The notes: generated from the letters alone by a model not told the origin. A stretch of DNA of 64,000 nt from Gammaproteobacteria bacterium (GCA_029880855.1 JAOUNS010000005.1:62001-126000); one strand, 5' to 3'; positions 35,963 to 44,179 are shown, counted from the first letter of the stretch. Numbers and translations: made by a program.

Positions 35963-36373
35963 CTATTCACCGATATGCACAGCGATCTCCCGGGTCCCGG
36001 AAAAATAGCGATGTTCCCACAGATAGATACCCTGCCAGGTACCAAGCAACAGTTCGTTGTGCATAACAGGTATTGATAATGAGCTTGCAGTTAAGGCGGA
36101 TTTGATGTGTGCGGGCATATCATCCGCCCCCTCCAGTGTATGGGTATAGAGCGGATCATTCTCCGGCACCAATCTGTTCAACCAGTTTTCCAGATCCCGT
36201 CGTGCAGAGGGGTCAGCATTTTCCTGGATCAGCAGACTTGCTGACGTATGACGAATAAATATTGTACACAGTCCATTAGTGATTGCTGATTTAGCGACAA
36301 TTTCAGCTATTTTTCCGGTGATCATGTGTAATCCCTGTCCGGAAATTTTGATCTTCAGTAGCTCAACCATCAT
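35963..36373 (-). CDS. YjbQ-family protein (UPF0047)
   Basis: A 136-residue protein with the UPF0047 core: CTIFIRHTSASLLIQENADPSARRDLENWLNRLVPENDPLYTHTLEGADDMPAHIKSALTASSLSIPV and a C-terminal GTWQGIYLWEHR. The family has a metal site formed by the conserved histidines, and members show secondary thiamine-phosphate-synthase activity, though the physiological role is unclear. It is the first gene of a pair with the Rieske protein. Confidence 0.93.
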   Translation of the reverse strand: MMVELLKIKISGQGLHMITGKIAEIVAKSAITNGLCTIFIRHTSASLLIQENADPSARRDLENWLNRLVPENDPLYTHTLEGADDMPAHIKSALTASSLSIPVMHNELLLGTWQGIYLWEHRYFSGTREIAVHIGE

Positions 36374-36551
36374 TTGCTCTGCCGATTTCTGTGTAAATTT
36401 TGTATGATAAGACTGTTTGATCCAGACACGAAAAAAAATGCTTGCAGACTATACCGTTTTGCCAAAAACCCTTGTATAGTAGCACCAATTTGACCTGACT
36501 CAGTTCCAACGGTCAACATTTTTTTACTCATAAATTTTTTCGGGAGACACT

Positions 36552-36920
36552 ATGGCCGCTAAAAAGAAATCTAAAAAGAAGGTTGCGAAGAAAACCGCAA
36601 ACGTATCCACCATCAAGGAGCCCATGACCAAGTCCCAGCTTTACACCCAGATCGCTGATGCCACCGAACTGAAGAAAAAAGATGTGGTTGCCGTTTTTGA
36701 CGAACTGGCGAATCTGATCAATGGTCACGTAAAGCGTAACGGTGCAGGGATTTTCACTCTGCCCGGTCTGCTCAAGATCAAGGTAGTACGCAAGCCGGCC
36801 ACCAAGGCCCGCAAGGGTATCAATCCATTCACCGGCGAACCGACTGTCTTCAAGGCAAAACCGGCCCGCAACGTTGTGAAGGCCCAGCCGCTGAAAGCAC
36901 TCAAGGACATGGCCAGCTGA
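36552..36920 (+). CDS. HU-like nucleoid DNA-binding protein with Lys-rich extension
   Basis: A 122-residue protein, longer than the usual 90 residues of HU. Residues 2-20 form a Lys/Ala-rich tail (AAKKKSKKKVAKKTAN); the HU fold follows (MTKSQLYTQIADATELKKKDVVAVFDELANLINGHVKRNGAGIFTLPGLLKIKVVRKPATKARKGINPFTGEPTVFKAKPARNVVKAQPLKAL in successive motifs). The arm tip GINPFTGEPTVF corresponds to the GRNPxTGE of HU. The Lys tail resembles those of histone H1-like proteins. A TATAGT element at 36475 is a possible -10, and a strong terminator follows, so it is a single-gene unit that is probably well expressed. Confidence 0.88.
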   Translation: MAAKKKSKKKVAKKTANVSTIKEPMTKSQLYTQIADATELKKKDVVAVFDELANLINGHVKRNGAGIFTLPGLLKIKVVRKPATKARKGINPFTGEPTVFKAKPARNVVKAQPLKALKDMAS

Positions 36921-36927
36921 TATTGGC

Positions 36928-36957
36928 AAAAAGGCCGGGGAAACCCGGCCTTTTTTT
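36928..36957 (+). terminator. Rho-independent terminator of the HU-like gene
   Basis: GGCCGGG at 36933-36939 pairs with CCCGGCC at 36944-36950, extended by A-T pairs on both sides, followed by T7. Confidence 0.93.
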
Positions 36958-36979
36958 ATTACAAACAAGCGTAGTCATT

Positions 36980-37693
36980 TCACTCCGCCACAGTACTACA
37001 CCACTTCTCATCTATCTCATCGATATCCACCGCCACACCGACCAGTACATCCCGATATTTCTGCTGCTTTTCCCGGCATTCCTGCTCATCCATATAATGT
37101 GTGATCAAAACCGGTTGCATACCGGCGGCATGCGCACCGAAATGTTCATCACTGCCGCCATCACCGACAAACAGACAACGACTGCTGTCCACACCAAGAC
37201 GCTGCGCTGCCATGGCATAAATCTGTTGATCCGGTTTTTTCAGACCGGCTGACCAACTGAAGATCACTTCATCAAATAAACCGGCCAACGGTGATTCAGG
37301 CCAGGCCTCGACCTCACTGCTGGATGCGTTTGAGATCAGTGCCAACTTGAAACCTTTGCCCCTGATTTGCGCCAGGCCATTCAACACCACGGACGGGACC
37401 TTGCGCAGCGCATAATCAAAACGTTGTTGTCGTGCTTGTGCGGCCTTCCGAATACACTGGAACGGTATCGCCGGATCAATACTGTGTGCGAGACATTGCA
37501 GTGTCTCCAGATGATCAGCAGGCCGGCAGATTTCATGCAGTGGTCCAAAACATGCCTCATTCCATTGTTGACGGGTAACGCCGAGAATATCCGCAGTAAA
37601 ACAGCCGACAGTCTCAGGCACCCGTCCAACACTGATCAGCGTGTTGAACAGATCAAAGCAAACGGCCTGTAGAGAGTGCGGCTGATGAAACAT
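36980..37693 (-). CDS. HAD-superfamily hydrolase
   Basis: From ATG 37693 (MFHQPHSLQAVCFDLFNTL) a 237-residue haloacid dehalogenase-type enzyme: motif I FDLFNTL with the nucleophile Asp, motif II LALISNAS, motif III Lys in LKKPDQQIYAMAAQRLG, and motif IV FVGDGGSDE. The subfamily carries out phosphatase or dehalogenase reactions; the substrate cannot be told. Its start is 45 bases after the stop of the YfaZ-like gene on the same strand. Confidence 0.88.
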   Translation of the reverse strand: MFHQPHSLQAVCFDLFNTLISVGRVPETVGCFTADILGVTRQQWNEACFGPLHEICRPADHLETLQCLAHSIDPAIPFQCIRKAAQARQQRFDYALRKVPSVVLNGLAQIRGKGFKLALISNASSSEVEAWPESPLAGLFDEVIFSWSAGLKKPDQQIYAMAAQRLGVDSSRCLFVGDGGSDEHFGAHAAGMQPVLITHYMDEQECREKQQKYRDVLVGVAVDIDEIDEKWCSTVAE

Positions 37694-37738
37694 GGCGGGA
37701 AGCCACTGCACACCGTGCCGGTATGCAGTGCACATGGG

Positions 37739-38335
37739 TTAAAAGCGGATGCTGAGTCCCAAATGGAAACCACTTTCCACCGTGACGCTGAAATCCACAT
37801 CTTTCAAACTTGCGACAATTTTTTCATAGCCCAGATAGATACTGGCCTGCGGAGTCACCTGGAAATCCAGCTTGACGCTGTACTCATATAAACCATCGGC
37901 ATCCAGACCGGTCACGACATTGGGTGCGATAAACAAACCAAAGCCCAGTCCCAGTCCGCCCAGATTATCCGGGACAATCAATACTTCGCCCCCCAAAGCA
38001 AGGCCGGTGACCTGAATGTTGGCATAACGATTATTGACGTCAGCATAATAGCCGCGACCACCGATAGAGATAATCACCGGACTGTCCATCGTGTCATTTC
38101 TGATCAGGACACCCAGATTCCCCATGATCGTATCATCCTGGGTCAACTTGTCCTCGGTAAACATGACCCCCAGTTCTATTTCGATCGGCCCGGCCTGTTG
38201 TCCCCAAACCTGTGATGAATAAAAAAAACGTGCTGTATAATCGCTGAGTTGCGCAACGATACTTTCCGCCCGGACAGTGCCTGTAAACAAGGACAGTGCA
38301 ATGAACGGCAGAATACGTAGTGTGAGTTTCCGCAT
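37739..38335 (-). CDS. YfaZ-family outer-membrane protein
   Basis: A 198-residue protein with a signal peptide (TGTVRA-E) and a body of strands fitting the YfaZ family: GPIEIELGVMFTEDK, NLGVLIRN, ISIGGRGYYADVNNRYANIQVTGLALGGEVLIVPDNLGGLGLGFGLFIAPNV, then DFQVTPQASIYLGYEKI and a C-terminal strand ending GFHLGLSIRF. It is an 8-stranded-type barrel of unknown function. Precedes the HAD gene and may share its transcript. Confidence 0.82.
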   Translation of the reverse strand: MRKLTLRILPFIALSLFTGTVRAESIVAQLSDYTARFFYSSQVWGQQAGPIEIELGVMFTEDKLTQDDTIMGNLGVLIRNDTMDSPVIISIGGRGYYADVNNRYANIQVTGLALGGEVLIVPDNLGGLGLGFGLFIAPNVVTGLDADGLYEYSVKLDFQVTPQASIYLGYEKIVASLKDVDFSVTVESGFHLGLSIRF

Positions 38336-38433
38336 ACCTTTTCCTATAACTGAATTTTTACTGCATTAAACCTATACCGAGGATAGCCGGATTACAACTA
38401 TTTTGCAGGAAAAAACCCGTTTCCTGCCCTGCT

Positions 38434-39351
38434 CTATGTGAGCAACATCTTCACCAGTGTCTGGATCTCGCCCTGGGCTTCATGTAACAGCTCGATACTG
38501 GCCCCCGGTCCAAGCGTCGCTATACTCATTTTGCGAAAGGCCGGTATCTCGGTCAGGACCGGCACCCCGGCCTTGTTTTCCGTGCCCAACTGACTGTGAA
38601 TTCTGGCGATGATGACAATATCCACATAATCTATATTTTCGCCCTGAGAATACAACCAGTCTTCCGCCCGTTCCGGCACAGAGAGTAAATCCGCACCGAA
38701 GTCCCATTTTTCCAGTATATAGCGCCCCAGCTTGCCCTTGAGATCATAGATAAGTGTATTTAGTCTGGCCTCGTCTGCAAGTATCTCCGGATAACCCGCC
38801 GCATAATGCAGAATAGGCAAAACCCCGATGTCGTGGACCAGCCCCGCCAACAATGCCTTGTCCGGATCAAGACCGTTTTTGTTAACCCGCGCCAGCACAA
38901 AAGCAATCGCGGCAACCCGACAGCTGTGTTTCCACAACTCTCTGATCCGCTTGTGTAATTTTGGCGAATCCGATTTAAAGACATTATGCATCACCAAAGC
39001 GGTCACCAGATTGCGCGTGGTACGCAGACCAAGTCGGGTAATGGCCATTTGGCAGGTATCAATCGGGAAATTGCCGCGATGTCCGGCGGAATTGGCGATC
39101 TGGATTAATCTTGCAGTCAGCCCCGGATCGAGCTGGATCAATCTGGCGATTTGTTGCGTGCCCCGTTTTTGATCATTGATTGCCGCTTTTATGCGGGTAA
39201 TCACTTCCGGGAGTGAAGGCACAATCAGCTTGTTTGTCTCCACATCCTTAATGAGTTGTTTGGCAATCTGTGCTGTTTCTATGGTCAATCTTGCTCTCTT
39301 GCCCGGCACGTTGGTGACTTTAACTATGATCCATAAACCGGCCCCATGCAA
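38434..39351 (-). CDS. HDOD-domain signalling protein
   Basis: A single HDOD domain (about residues 40-240): LIVPSLPEVITRIKAAINDQKRGTQQIARLIQLDPGLTARLIQIANSAG, then LGLRTTRNLVTALVMHNVF and LLAGLVHDIGVLPILHYAA, where HDIG is retained although most HDOD proteins lack full phosphodiesterase residues. The longest frame starts at ATG 39351 (MHGAGLWIIVKV); a TTG at 39288 (LTIETAQIAKQLI) is also likely. It lies next to a cyclic-nucleotide-binding protein gene on the same strand, 40 bases apart. Confidence 0.85.
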   Translation of the reverse strand: MHGAGLWIIVKVTNVPGKRARLTIETAQIAKQLIKDVETNKLIVPSLPEVITRIKAAINDQKRGTQQIARLIQLDPGLTARLIQIANSAGHRGNFPIDTCQMAITRLGLRTTRNLVTALVMHNVFKSDSPKLHKRIRELWKHSCRVAAIAFVLARVNKNGLDPDKALLAGLVHDIGVLPILHYAAGYPEILADEARLNTLIYDLKGKLGRYILEKWDFGADLLSVPERAEDWLYSQGENIDYVDIVIIARIHSQLGTENKAGVPVLTEIPAFRKMSIATLGPGASIELLHEAQGEIQTLVKMLLT

Positions 39352-39391
39352 TTATTTTTCAAAGTGAGAAGCTGAGGTGCAGACAATTAAA

Positions 39392-40267
39392 TTAAACCAA
39401 TAATTCGTTCACGGATGTTGTTGCCTGAGCCTGACGGCCTAATTGGGCGGTCTGGTCAAAACGATTATGAGCGATCTGGTCGATCCGATCCCTGACATCC
39501 GGATAGCGCTGAATAAAATAGAGCAACGCTTCACGATCAATACGGATGGCCTGTACATGAGAGAGGGCCTGCACACTGGCAGTCCGTGGCGCGCCGGTCA
39601 GTACCGACCATTCACCAAAATAATCACCGGCTCCCAGCAGGGCAATATTGTATTGTTGGCCGTCACGTTCCTGAATAACCCTGGCTGCGCCATGTATCAG
39701 GATATAGATCGCATCGCCGGGTTCGCCTTCCTGCAGAATCATCCCGCCCGGTAACAGGCTGACCAAAGCAGCCTCTGCCTGTAACTCAGCCAGACTGGAT
39801 GCCGGCAAGTAACGTAAAAACGAGACACCACGCAGGGTGGTTTCAGTGATCCGTTTCGCCATGCGCTCAATGATGGCCTTGCCAAGCCGGGTATTCGCGG
39901 TGGTCAGTTCCTCAAATGTACTCCCGTCAATCTCCAGCAACACAGATGGCTTGCGAGCCATCACGCTGGAAACACGCGGCATTCTGAACAGGGCTGAGAC
40001 TTCACCAAAGACCTCCCCTTTTTGTAATCTGGCCAGACTGATCCGCTGTTGTTTGTTGCCCTCAAATACCTCGACCTCACCCAACAGAATAATAAACAGG
40101 CTGCCGGCACGGTCATGTTGACGGCAAATCAGTTGCCCGGCGGCGACCCGACGCAGTAAGCCCTGTTCCATGAGGAACTGCTTCTCAGCCGAGTTCAACA
40201 GGCCGGTAAACACGGCATGTTCGGCCAGCACATGTTCGGCTGTCTGCATTAAATCATTTGGTTCCAT
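39392..40267 (-). CDS. Protein with two cyclic-nucleotide-binding domains
   Basis: A 291-residue protein made of two cyclic-nucleotide-binding domains and little else. The first (about 15-130) has the phosphate-binding cassette FGEVSALFRMPRVSSV; the second (about 150-270) has FGEWSVLTGAPRTASV. Both keep the Glu and Arg that hold the cyclic nucleotide, so both could bind cAMP or cGMP. There is no HTH or catalytic domain, so it probably acts through partners. ATG 40267 follows GGAG. The HDOD gene lies 40 bases downstream. Confidence 0.88.
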   Translation of the reverse strand: MEPNDLMQTAEHVLAEHAVFTGLLNSAEKQFLMEQGLLRRVAAGQLICRQHDRAGSLFIILLGEVEVFEGNKQQRISLARLQKGEVFGEVSALFRMPRVSSVMARKPSVLLEIDGSTFEELTTANTRLGKAIIERMAKRITETTLRGVSFLRYLPASSLAELQAEAALVSLLPGGMILQEGEPGDAIYILIHGAARVIQERDGQQYNIALLGAGDYFGEWSVLTGAPRTASVQALSHVQAIRIDREALLYFIQRYPDVRDRIDQIAHNRFDQTAQLGRQAQATTSVNELLV

Positions 40268-40380
40268 GACCGCTCCGGAAAACCACCCTTAACAGGTTAT
40301 CCGTGGTATCGTGCAACGGCTTGACTTGCTATAGGAATTTATTCACAGTTTGGCGAATTGATAACAACATAACACCAAAG

Positions 40381-41271
40381 ATGATGACCCGACCCATGTA
40401 CCGATTCCTGTCACTCTTCGTCCTCCTTGCCCTGCCCTGTGGGACCCAGGCCGCTCCCTTCCTGATCACCACCGACTGGCTGGCCGGCAAATTGCAAAAT
40501 CCCGGTATCGTGATTATCGATATGTCTGATGAGACCCAGCATAGTCGTTTCCACCTGCCTGGGGCGCGTCACTTGCCATACGATGCCATCAACCAGCGGA
40601 CCAAAACGGGTGTCAGTTTGTCCGCCGGCAGTCAGCACATCAGCCGAATTCTGGGCCTGCTGGGCATCGATAACAGCAAACACATTATTATTTATGACGA
40701 CATGGCCGGTTTACATGCATCCCGCCTGTTCTGGGAACTGGAGCGACTGGGACATAAAGAGATATCTATTCTGGACGGCGGCCTGGTGAAGTGGATACTG
40801 GAAGGACGCAAAATCACCAACCAGCCGAGCCAGTTTGCCCGCGCAAACTATCAACCAAACGGAACCGGGCGGGATAACCTGGCCTCCCTGGTCGATATTC
40901 GCGCTGTGGCTGAACAAAAGTCGACGGTTTTACTGGATGTCCGCAGCCAGGAAGAATATACCGGCCATCCTGCCTATCAACGTACCGGGCACATCCCGGG
41001 GGCACGCTGGTGGGAGTGGGAACAAGCGGCAAACTTCGCACAAGGCTTTACCATGCAGCCTGACAAACAGGTCATAACCTCCCTGACCCAGGCCGGTATG
41101 GGTAAGAAAGAGACCCCGGCAATTCTGTATTGCCAATCCGGCCATCGTGCGGCACACACCTATTTCACCCTGCGGCGACTGGGTTACACCAAAGTACGAG
41201 TATTTGATGGCTCTATGGCGGAATATGGTCAACACAAGAGTCTGCCCCTGAATCGGGGTCAAACACCCTGA
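40381..41271 (+). CDS. Periplasmic two-domain rhodanese (sulfurtransferase, SseA-like)
   Basis: A protein with an N-terminal signal peptide (FLSLFVLLALPCGTQA) and two rhodanese domains (about 25-140 and 165-285, from ATG 40381). The first is catalytically inactive; the second has the active-site Cys in YCQSGHRAAH with a loop typical of thiosulfate or 3-mercaptopyruvate sulfurtransferases. A periplasmic location suggests use in thiosulfate or polysulfide handling, in keeping with a sulfur-oxidiser. The frame opens at 40303; ATG 40381 or 40396 fit the signal. No soxABXYZ genes are nearby. Confidence 0.88.
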   Translation: MMTRPMYRFLSLFVLLALPCGTQAAPFLITTDWLAGKLQNPGIVIIDMSDETQHSRFHLPGARHLPYDAINQRTKTGVSLSAGSQHISRILGLLGIDNSKHIIIYDDMAGLHASRLFWELERLGHKEISILDGGLVKWILEGRKITNQPSQFARANYQPNGTGRDNLASLVDIRAVAEQKSTVLLDVRSQEEYTGHPAYQRTGHIPGARWWEWEQAANFAQGFTMQPDKQVITSLTQAGMGKKETPAILYCQSGHRAAHTYFTLRRLGYTKVRVFDGSMAEYGQHKSLPLNRGQTP

Positions 41272-41650
41272 GCCGAACGGATTTTCTTCCGGGCAAAAAA
41301 AAACCTTCCCAAGAAAACTCAGTGTCCAACGGGAAGGTAAAAAAAAGAGTCCCCGCCACTCGATTTGGCGAGAGGGAATGCTATATCTTCAGGATGGTCA
41401 TAAAGTTAGCCCTTTACCGCCCAACCTGCAAGTTTTTAAATTGCATATATATCAATAGGATACAAATCCTCTTGTCATTATTTGTCGGACGGGCTGTGCT
41501 CGGGAAATAAGCATGCCTGCTCTGTGTCGCGCCAGTATTTGGCCGGATGAAACCGGTTTGAGACGTTAGTGCGGGAAAAACAGCCCGGACTCTCGAGTAT
41601 CATCCTCATTGGACGCTACTCCTAATACCAATTCAATCAATGCGATAACC
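41272..41650. other. Gene-poor spacer
   Basis: About 380 bases between the rhodanese gene and a small lipoprotein gene. It holds one hairpin (41303-41338) listed separately. A short open frame (41322-41510) shows no family features and I leave it out. I see no other convincing element. Confidence 0.5.
41303..41338 (-). terminator. Terminator-like hairpin with T run on the minus strand
   Basis: ACCTTCCC at 41303-41310 pairs perfectly with GGGAAGGT at 41331-41338 around a 20-base loop, with A tracts on both sides in the plus strand, hence T tracts for a minus-strand transcript. No minus-strand gene is annotated upstream within 1.5 kb, so it could end an antisense or small RNA, or be a remnant. 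Confidence 0.4.
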
Positions 41651-41971
41651 ATGGCCGGACGACACATGACATGCCGATTCATTATTTTAAGCGCGGTTAT
41701 GCTGCTGATTTCTGCCTGTGCCGTGGAGAGCACCCACCAGCAATCCATTGAAGAAGTCAACATGGTCCAGCTCATGTGTCAGGAAGGGTTGGCGGCCGGC
41801 GGGGTTTATATTGATTCTATAGAGAAAAATATCCCGGCCCGAAACAGAAAAAAAATCACGTCTTTGCTGATTGGCGCCGAGATTGACCGTCAATTTGGCA
41901 ACTATCCCGGCTGTCTGAACCGGCTTGAGCGCGCCTACTATTTTTTAAGTCAAATCACACCTGATAATTAA
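41651..41971 (+). CDS. Small lipoprotein of unknown function
   Basis: From ATG 41651 (MAGRHMTCRFIILSAVMLLISAC) a 106-residue protein with lipobox ISAC, and a compact mature domain with two further Cys (LMCQEGLAAGGVY and YPGCLNRLERA). ATG 41666 is a second possible start. No family recognised. Long spacers lie on both sides. Confidence 0.6.
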   Translation: MAGRHMTCRFIILSAVMLLISACAVESTHQQSIEEVNMVQLMCQEGLAAGGVYIDSIEKNIPARNRKKITSLLIGAEIDRQFGNYPGCLNRLERAYYFLSQITPDN

Positions 41972-42335
41972 CTTACTGTTTTTCAAACAATTCTCCCGAT
42001 AAACCCGCTATTCAAGTCATTCCTTAAATAAAAATCATTCGCATATTGGTGGCACTTGGGGAATCAGCGACTAAACTCTTTAATTAAATGTTGATATTAA
42101 AACGGGACTTTAAGGATTTGTCGTACTTATGTTAAGCTTATTAAGTCGGCAAACGGGTATTTCGGCTCATTTGAGACGCCGTACACAAAACGAAACCCTA
42201 AATCAATTAAGTTTTACATTTTTTAACAAATCCTTATTGTTTTTGTTAGGTATAACATCTAATTTTATTGTCAGTATAGGTTGAATATCCACACCAACGA
42301 CGTTATTGAAATTAGAAATTAAAGGGAACTGAACT
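41972..42335. other. Long AT-rich leader region before the Rrf2-type regulator gene
   Basis: A 364-base spacer with no gene, strongly AT-rich, containing an 11-bp inverted repeat (42111-42236, listed separately). It is the likely promoter and autoregulatory region of the downstream Rrf2 gene, since Rrf2 regulators commonly control their own genes. I could not define -35/-10 boxes with confidence. Confidence 0.5.
42111..42236. repeat. 126-bp element bounded by 11-bp inverted repeats
   Basis: TAAGGATTTGT at 42111-42121 and its exact reverse complement ACAAATCCTTA at 42226-42236 enclose 104 bases that contain smaller inverted segments (GGGTATTTCG near 42154 against CGAAACCC near 42191; short TTAAG/CTTAA arms). 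It lies about 100 bases before the Rrf2 start. It could be a structured leader, paired operators or a small mobile remnant. Confidence 0.4.
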
Positions 42336-42770
42336 ATGAAACTATCTTCACGCACACAATACGCAATCAAGGCAATGCTGGAACTGGCAAACAGCCCGAA
42401 AAATTCCATTTCTCTTAACTCACTTTCCACTACACAGAATATCTCGCTGTCTTATCTTGAGCAGATCTTTGCGGCCCTGCGCAAGAACCAGCTGGTGAAA
42501 AGTGTCCGTGGCCCAGGTGGTGGTTATTTAATCGCCAAACCACTCGAAACCATCACGGTTTCCGATATCGTGGTTGCGATCGACCCGCAACTGTCCCGTT
42601 GCGCCGAATTCCAGGCTGACAGCAACATGAGCAAATCCATGTGGAATTCACTGAGCCACAAGATCTATGGCTTTCTGGACAGCATCACCCTGGCACAACT
42701 GATGGAAGAACAAGATCTCCTCCAGCAAGAAGCAAGCGAAACACAAAGCAGTGCGCACGTTGCGGCATAA
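42336..42770 (+). CDS. Rrf2-family transcriptional regulator with a single cysteine
   Basis: A 144-residue winged-helix regulator: MKLSSRTQYAIKAMLELA, the HTH (SLNSLSTTQNISLSYLEQIFAALRKNQLVKSVRGPGGGYLIAKPLETITVSDIVVAID) and a C-terminal part. IscR and most Rrf2 iron-sulfur sensors carry three Cys in the loop after the DNA-binding domain; here only one is left (LSRCAEFQADSNM). It may therefore sense a different signal, use other ligands, or work as an apo-regulator. The gene ends at a strong terminator, so it is alone; no isc or suf genes are nearby. Confidence 0.9.
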   Translation: MKLSSRTQYAIKAMLELANSPKNSISLNSLSTTQNISLSYLEQIFAALRKNQLVKSVRGPGGGYLIAKPLETITVSDIVVAIDPQLSRCAEFQADSNMSKSMWNSLSHKIYGFLDSITLAQLMEEQDLLQQEASETQSSAHVAA

Positions 42771-42811
42771 GAACACTGTATAAATACGATTGCGACATGC
42801 AGAATAATTAG

Positions 42812-42842
42812 GGGCTGACAGCCGGGCTGTCAGCCCTTTTGT
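42812..42842 (+). terminator. Rho-independent terminator of the Rrf2 gene
   Basis: Stem GGGCTGACAG at 42812-42821 pairs perfectly with CTGTCAGCCC at 42827-42836 around CCGGG, followed by TTTTGTTTT. Confidence 0.93.
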
Positions 42843-42863
42843 TTTGGCAATTTCAAATCTTGC

Positions 42864-43490
42864 TTACTGGTCCAAAACCCAGCGTTGAAAGGCCTTGCGC
42901 TCTTCCTTGTCCGCCAGCTTCCACCAGAACTGGAGCTTTTCCAGCGGTTTCTGCTTCGCCACAATATCCGCAGCATCCAATGAGGACTCTTCGTTCGGAG
43001 GTTGCGAAATTCTCTGCCCACGATTGTGCATCTTGCGGGCAGCCAAACGACCGCCCTGCTTATCTTCCAGTACCGGACTGAATTTTTTCACCATCAAACT
43101 GGCCGACAAATTATCCTTTACCTGGGGAAATTTCAGGACATACTCGCCACTGGCGGCCACGGTAAAACGCAGGGTTACATCATCGGATCGGACAAGACTG
43201 CCCGAAACGTCATCCCCCCAGTACTTCACGTATTTCACTGTCATTTCGTGTTCGCCGGGCAACAAGTGGACCTCGTTCATCCCCTCGGTGATATAAGGGG
43301 TGGACTTGACTTCGCCGTCCACATCCAGCACTTCGATCTCGGGAGGCAGATAAATCCGGGCCAGTTGCGCTGTATCAACAGATGTTGATGAGTCATAACC
43401 CTTAATCGGACCGGTTGCTGTTGCTCCACAGGCCACAAGCAGTGGCAACAACACCATACCCAACATATATTTATAAAACCGCATTTTCAT
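42864..43490 (-). CDS. DUF2057-family lipoprotein
   Basis: A 208-residue protein with lipobox LLVAC (Cys21). The body has the DUF2057/YccT pattern: IYLPPEIEVLDVDGEVKSTPYITEGMNEVHLLPGEHEMTVKYVKYWGD and the C-terminal LQFWWKLADKEERKAFQRWVLDQ. Function unknown; a periplasmic lipoprotein. It converges with the Rrf2 gene; the terminator ends before it. Two PilZ genes follow upstream on the same strand. Confidence 0.82.
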   Translation of the reverse strand: MKMRFYKYMLGMVLLPLLVACGATATGPIKGYDSSTSVDTAQLARIYLPPEIEVLDVDGEVKSTPYITEGMNEVHLLPGEHEMTVKYVKYWGDDVSGSLVRSDDVTLRFTVAASGEYVLKFPQVKDNLSASLMVKKFSPVLEDKQGGRLAARKMHNRGQRISQPPNEESSLDAADIVAKQKPLEKLQFWWKLADKEERKAFQRWVLDQ

Positions 43491-43499
43491 CCCCTTATC

Positions 43500-43784
43500 T
43501 CAAGACTCATTTTCTTTAAACATCATACCAATCACAAACCCCTGATCATTCCCACGCACATGCTTTACTTCCCCGGTCAGGCCGAGTCTTTTTTTATCAC
43601 CATCAAGCGTGGTCAGAGCTTCCAGTTGCAACAGCGCCCCTACCGGAAATTCCCGTTTGCTCAGTGCACTAATCCCACCCATGGAGTAGTCCAAAACGTC
43701 CAGAACCATTTCCTCGCCATTGGCGAGCAGCACTGTCAGCTTGCGTAACAGCTGGATGCGCTGATGAACACGTTTATCCTTCAT
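43500..43784 (-). CDS. PilZ-domain protein (short)
   Basis: A 94-residue PilZ-like protein: RVHQR near the N-terminus (the RxxxR cyclic-di-GMP motif, residues 5-9) and LDYSMGGISAL (D/N-x-S-x-x-G motif) followed by PVGALLQLEALT. Both key motifs are present in recognisable form, so cyclic di-GMP binding is likely. Separated by 62 bases from a second PilZ gene. Confidence 0.85.
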   Translation of the reverse strand: MKDKRVHQRIQLLRKLTVLLANGEEMVLDVLDYSMGGISALSKREFPVGALLQLEALTTLDGDKKRLGLTGEVKHVRGNDQGFVIGMMFKENES

Positions 43785-43846
43785 AACCCCATTCGCCCTT
43801 TTGTCATGTCAACCTGTTATCGGTTGAAAATAAGACAAGGTCATCT

Positions 43847-44179
43847 TTACAGGCCACCCGGGGTTTTTTTCATTTCCGTCATCAGTTCCTCTATCCTGTG
43901 CCGTTGGCCCCTTAGTTCAAAATCAATAAACTGCATCCCCATGACACGCCCTTCCTGCCGGATCACTTTCATATTGAAATTGATATGTGGATTGGCAGAA
44001 TCCAGCATTCTGATCTGTAAATGACTGCCGACGGGTATTTTTCGTTCGGTTTCCAGTAAAACCGAAATTCCGCCGTCCGAGATATCCAGCGTCACGGCAT
44101 TCAGGGTCCCGAATGAACCATGACTGATATTGACACGCGCCCTGACTGCGTTGCGAGGATGTTTTCGTCGTTCTTTCAT
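43847..44179 (-). CDS. PilZ-domain protein
   Basis: A 110-residue protein with the classic cyclic-di-GMP binding motifs: ERRKHPRNAVRARV (RxxxR) at residues 3-16 and LDISDGGISVL (DxSxxG), then PVGSHLQIRML and RVMGMQFIDF. A C-terminal helix (RGQRHRIEELMTEMKK) follows. It is the upstream member of a tandem PilZ pair. The proteins are only distantly alike. Confidence 0.92.
   Translation of the reverse strand: MKERRKHPRNAVRARVNISHGSFGTLNAVTLDISDGGISVLLETERKIPVGSHLQIRMLDSANPHINFNMKVIRQEGRVMGMQFIDFELRGQRHRIEELMTEMKKTPGGL

Noticed and set aside
41322-41510. 62-residue open frame after the rhodanese gene
   Set aside because: It starts inside the hairpin loop, has no ribosome site and no family features.
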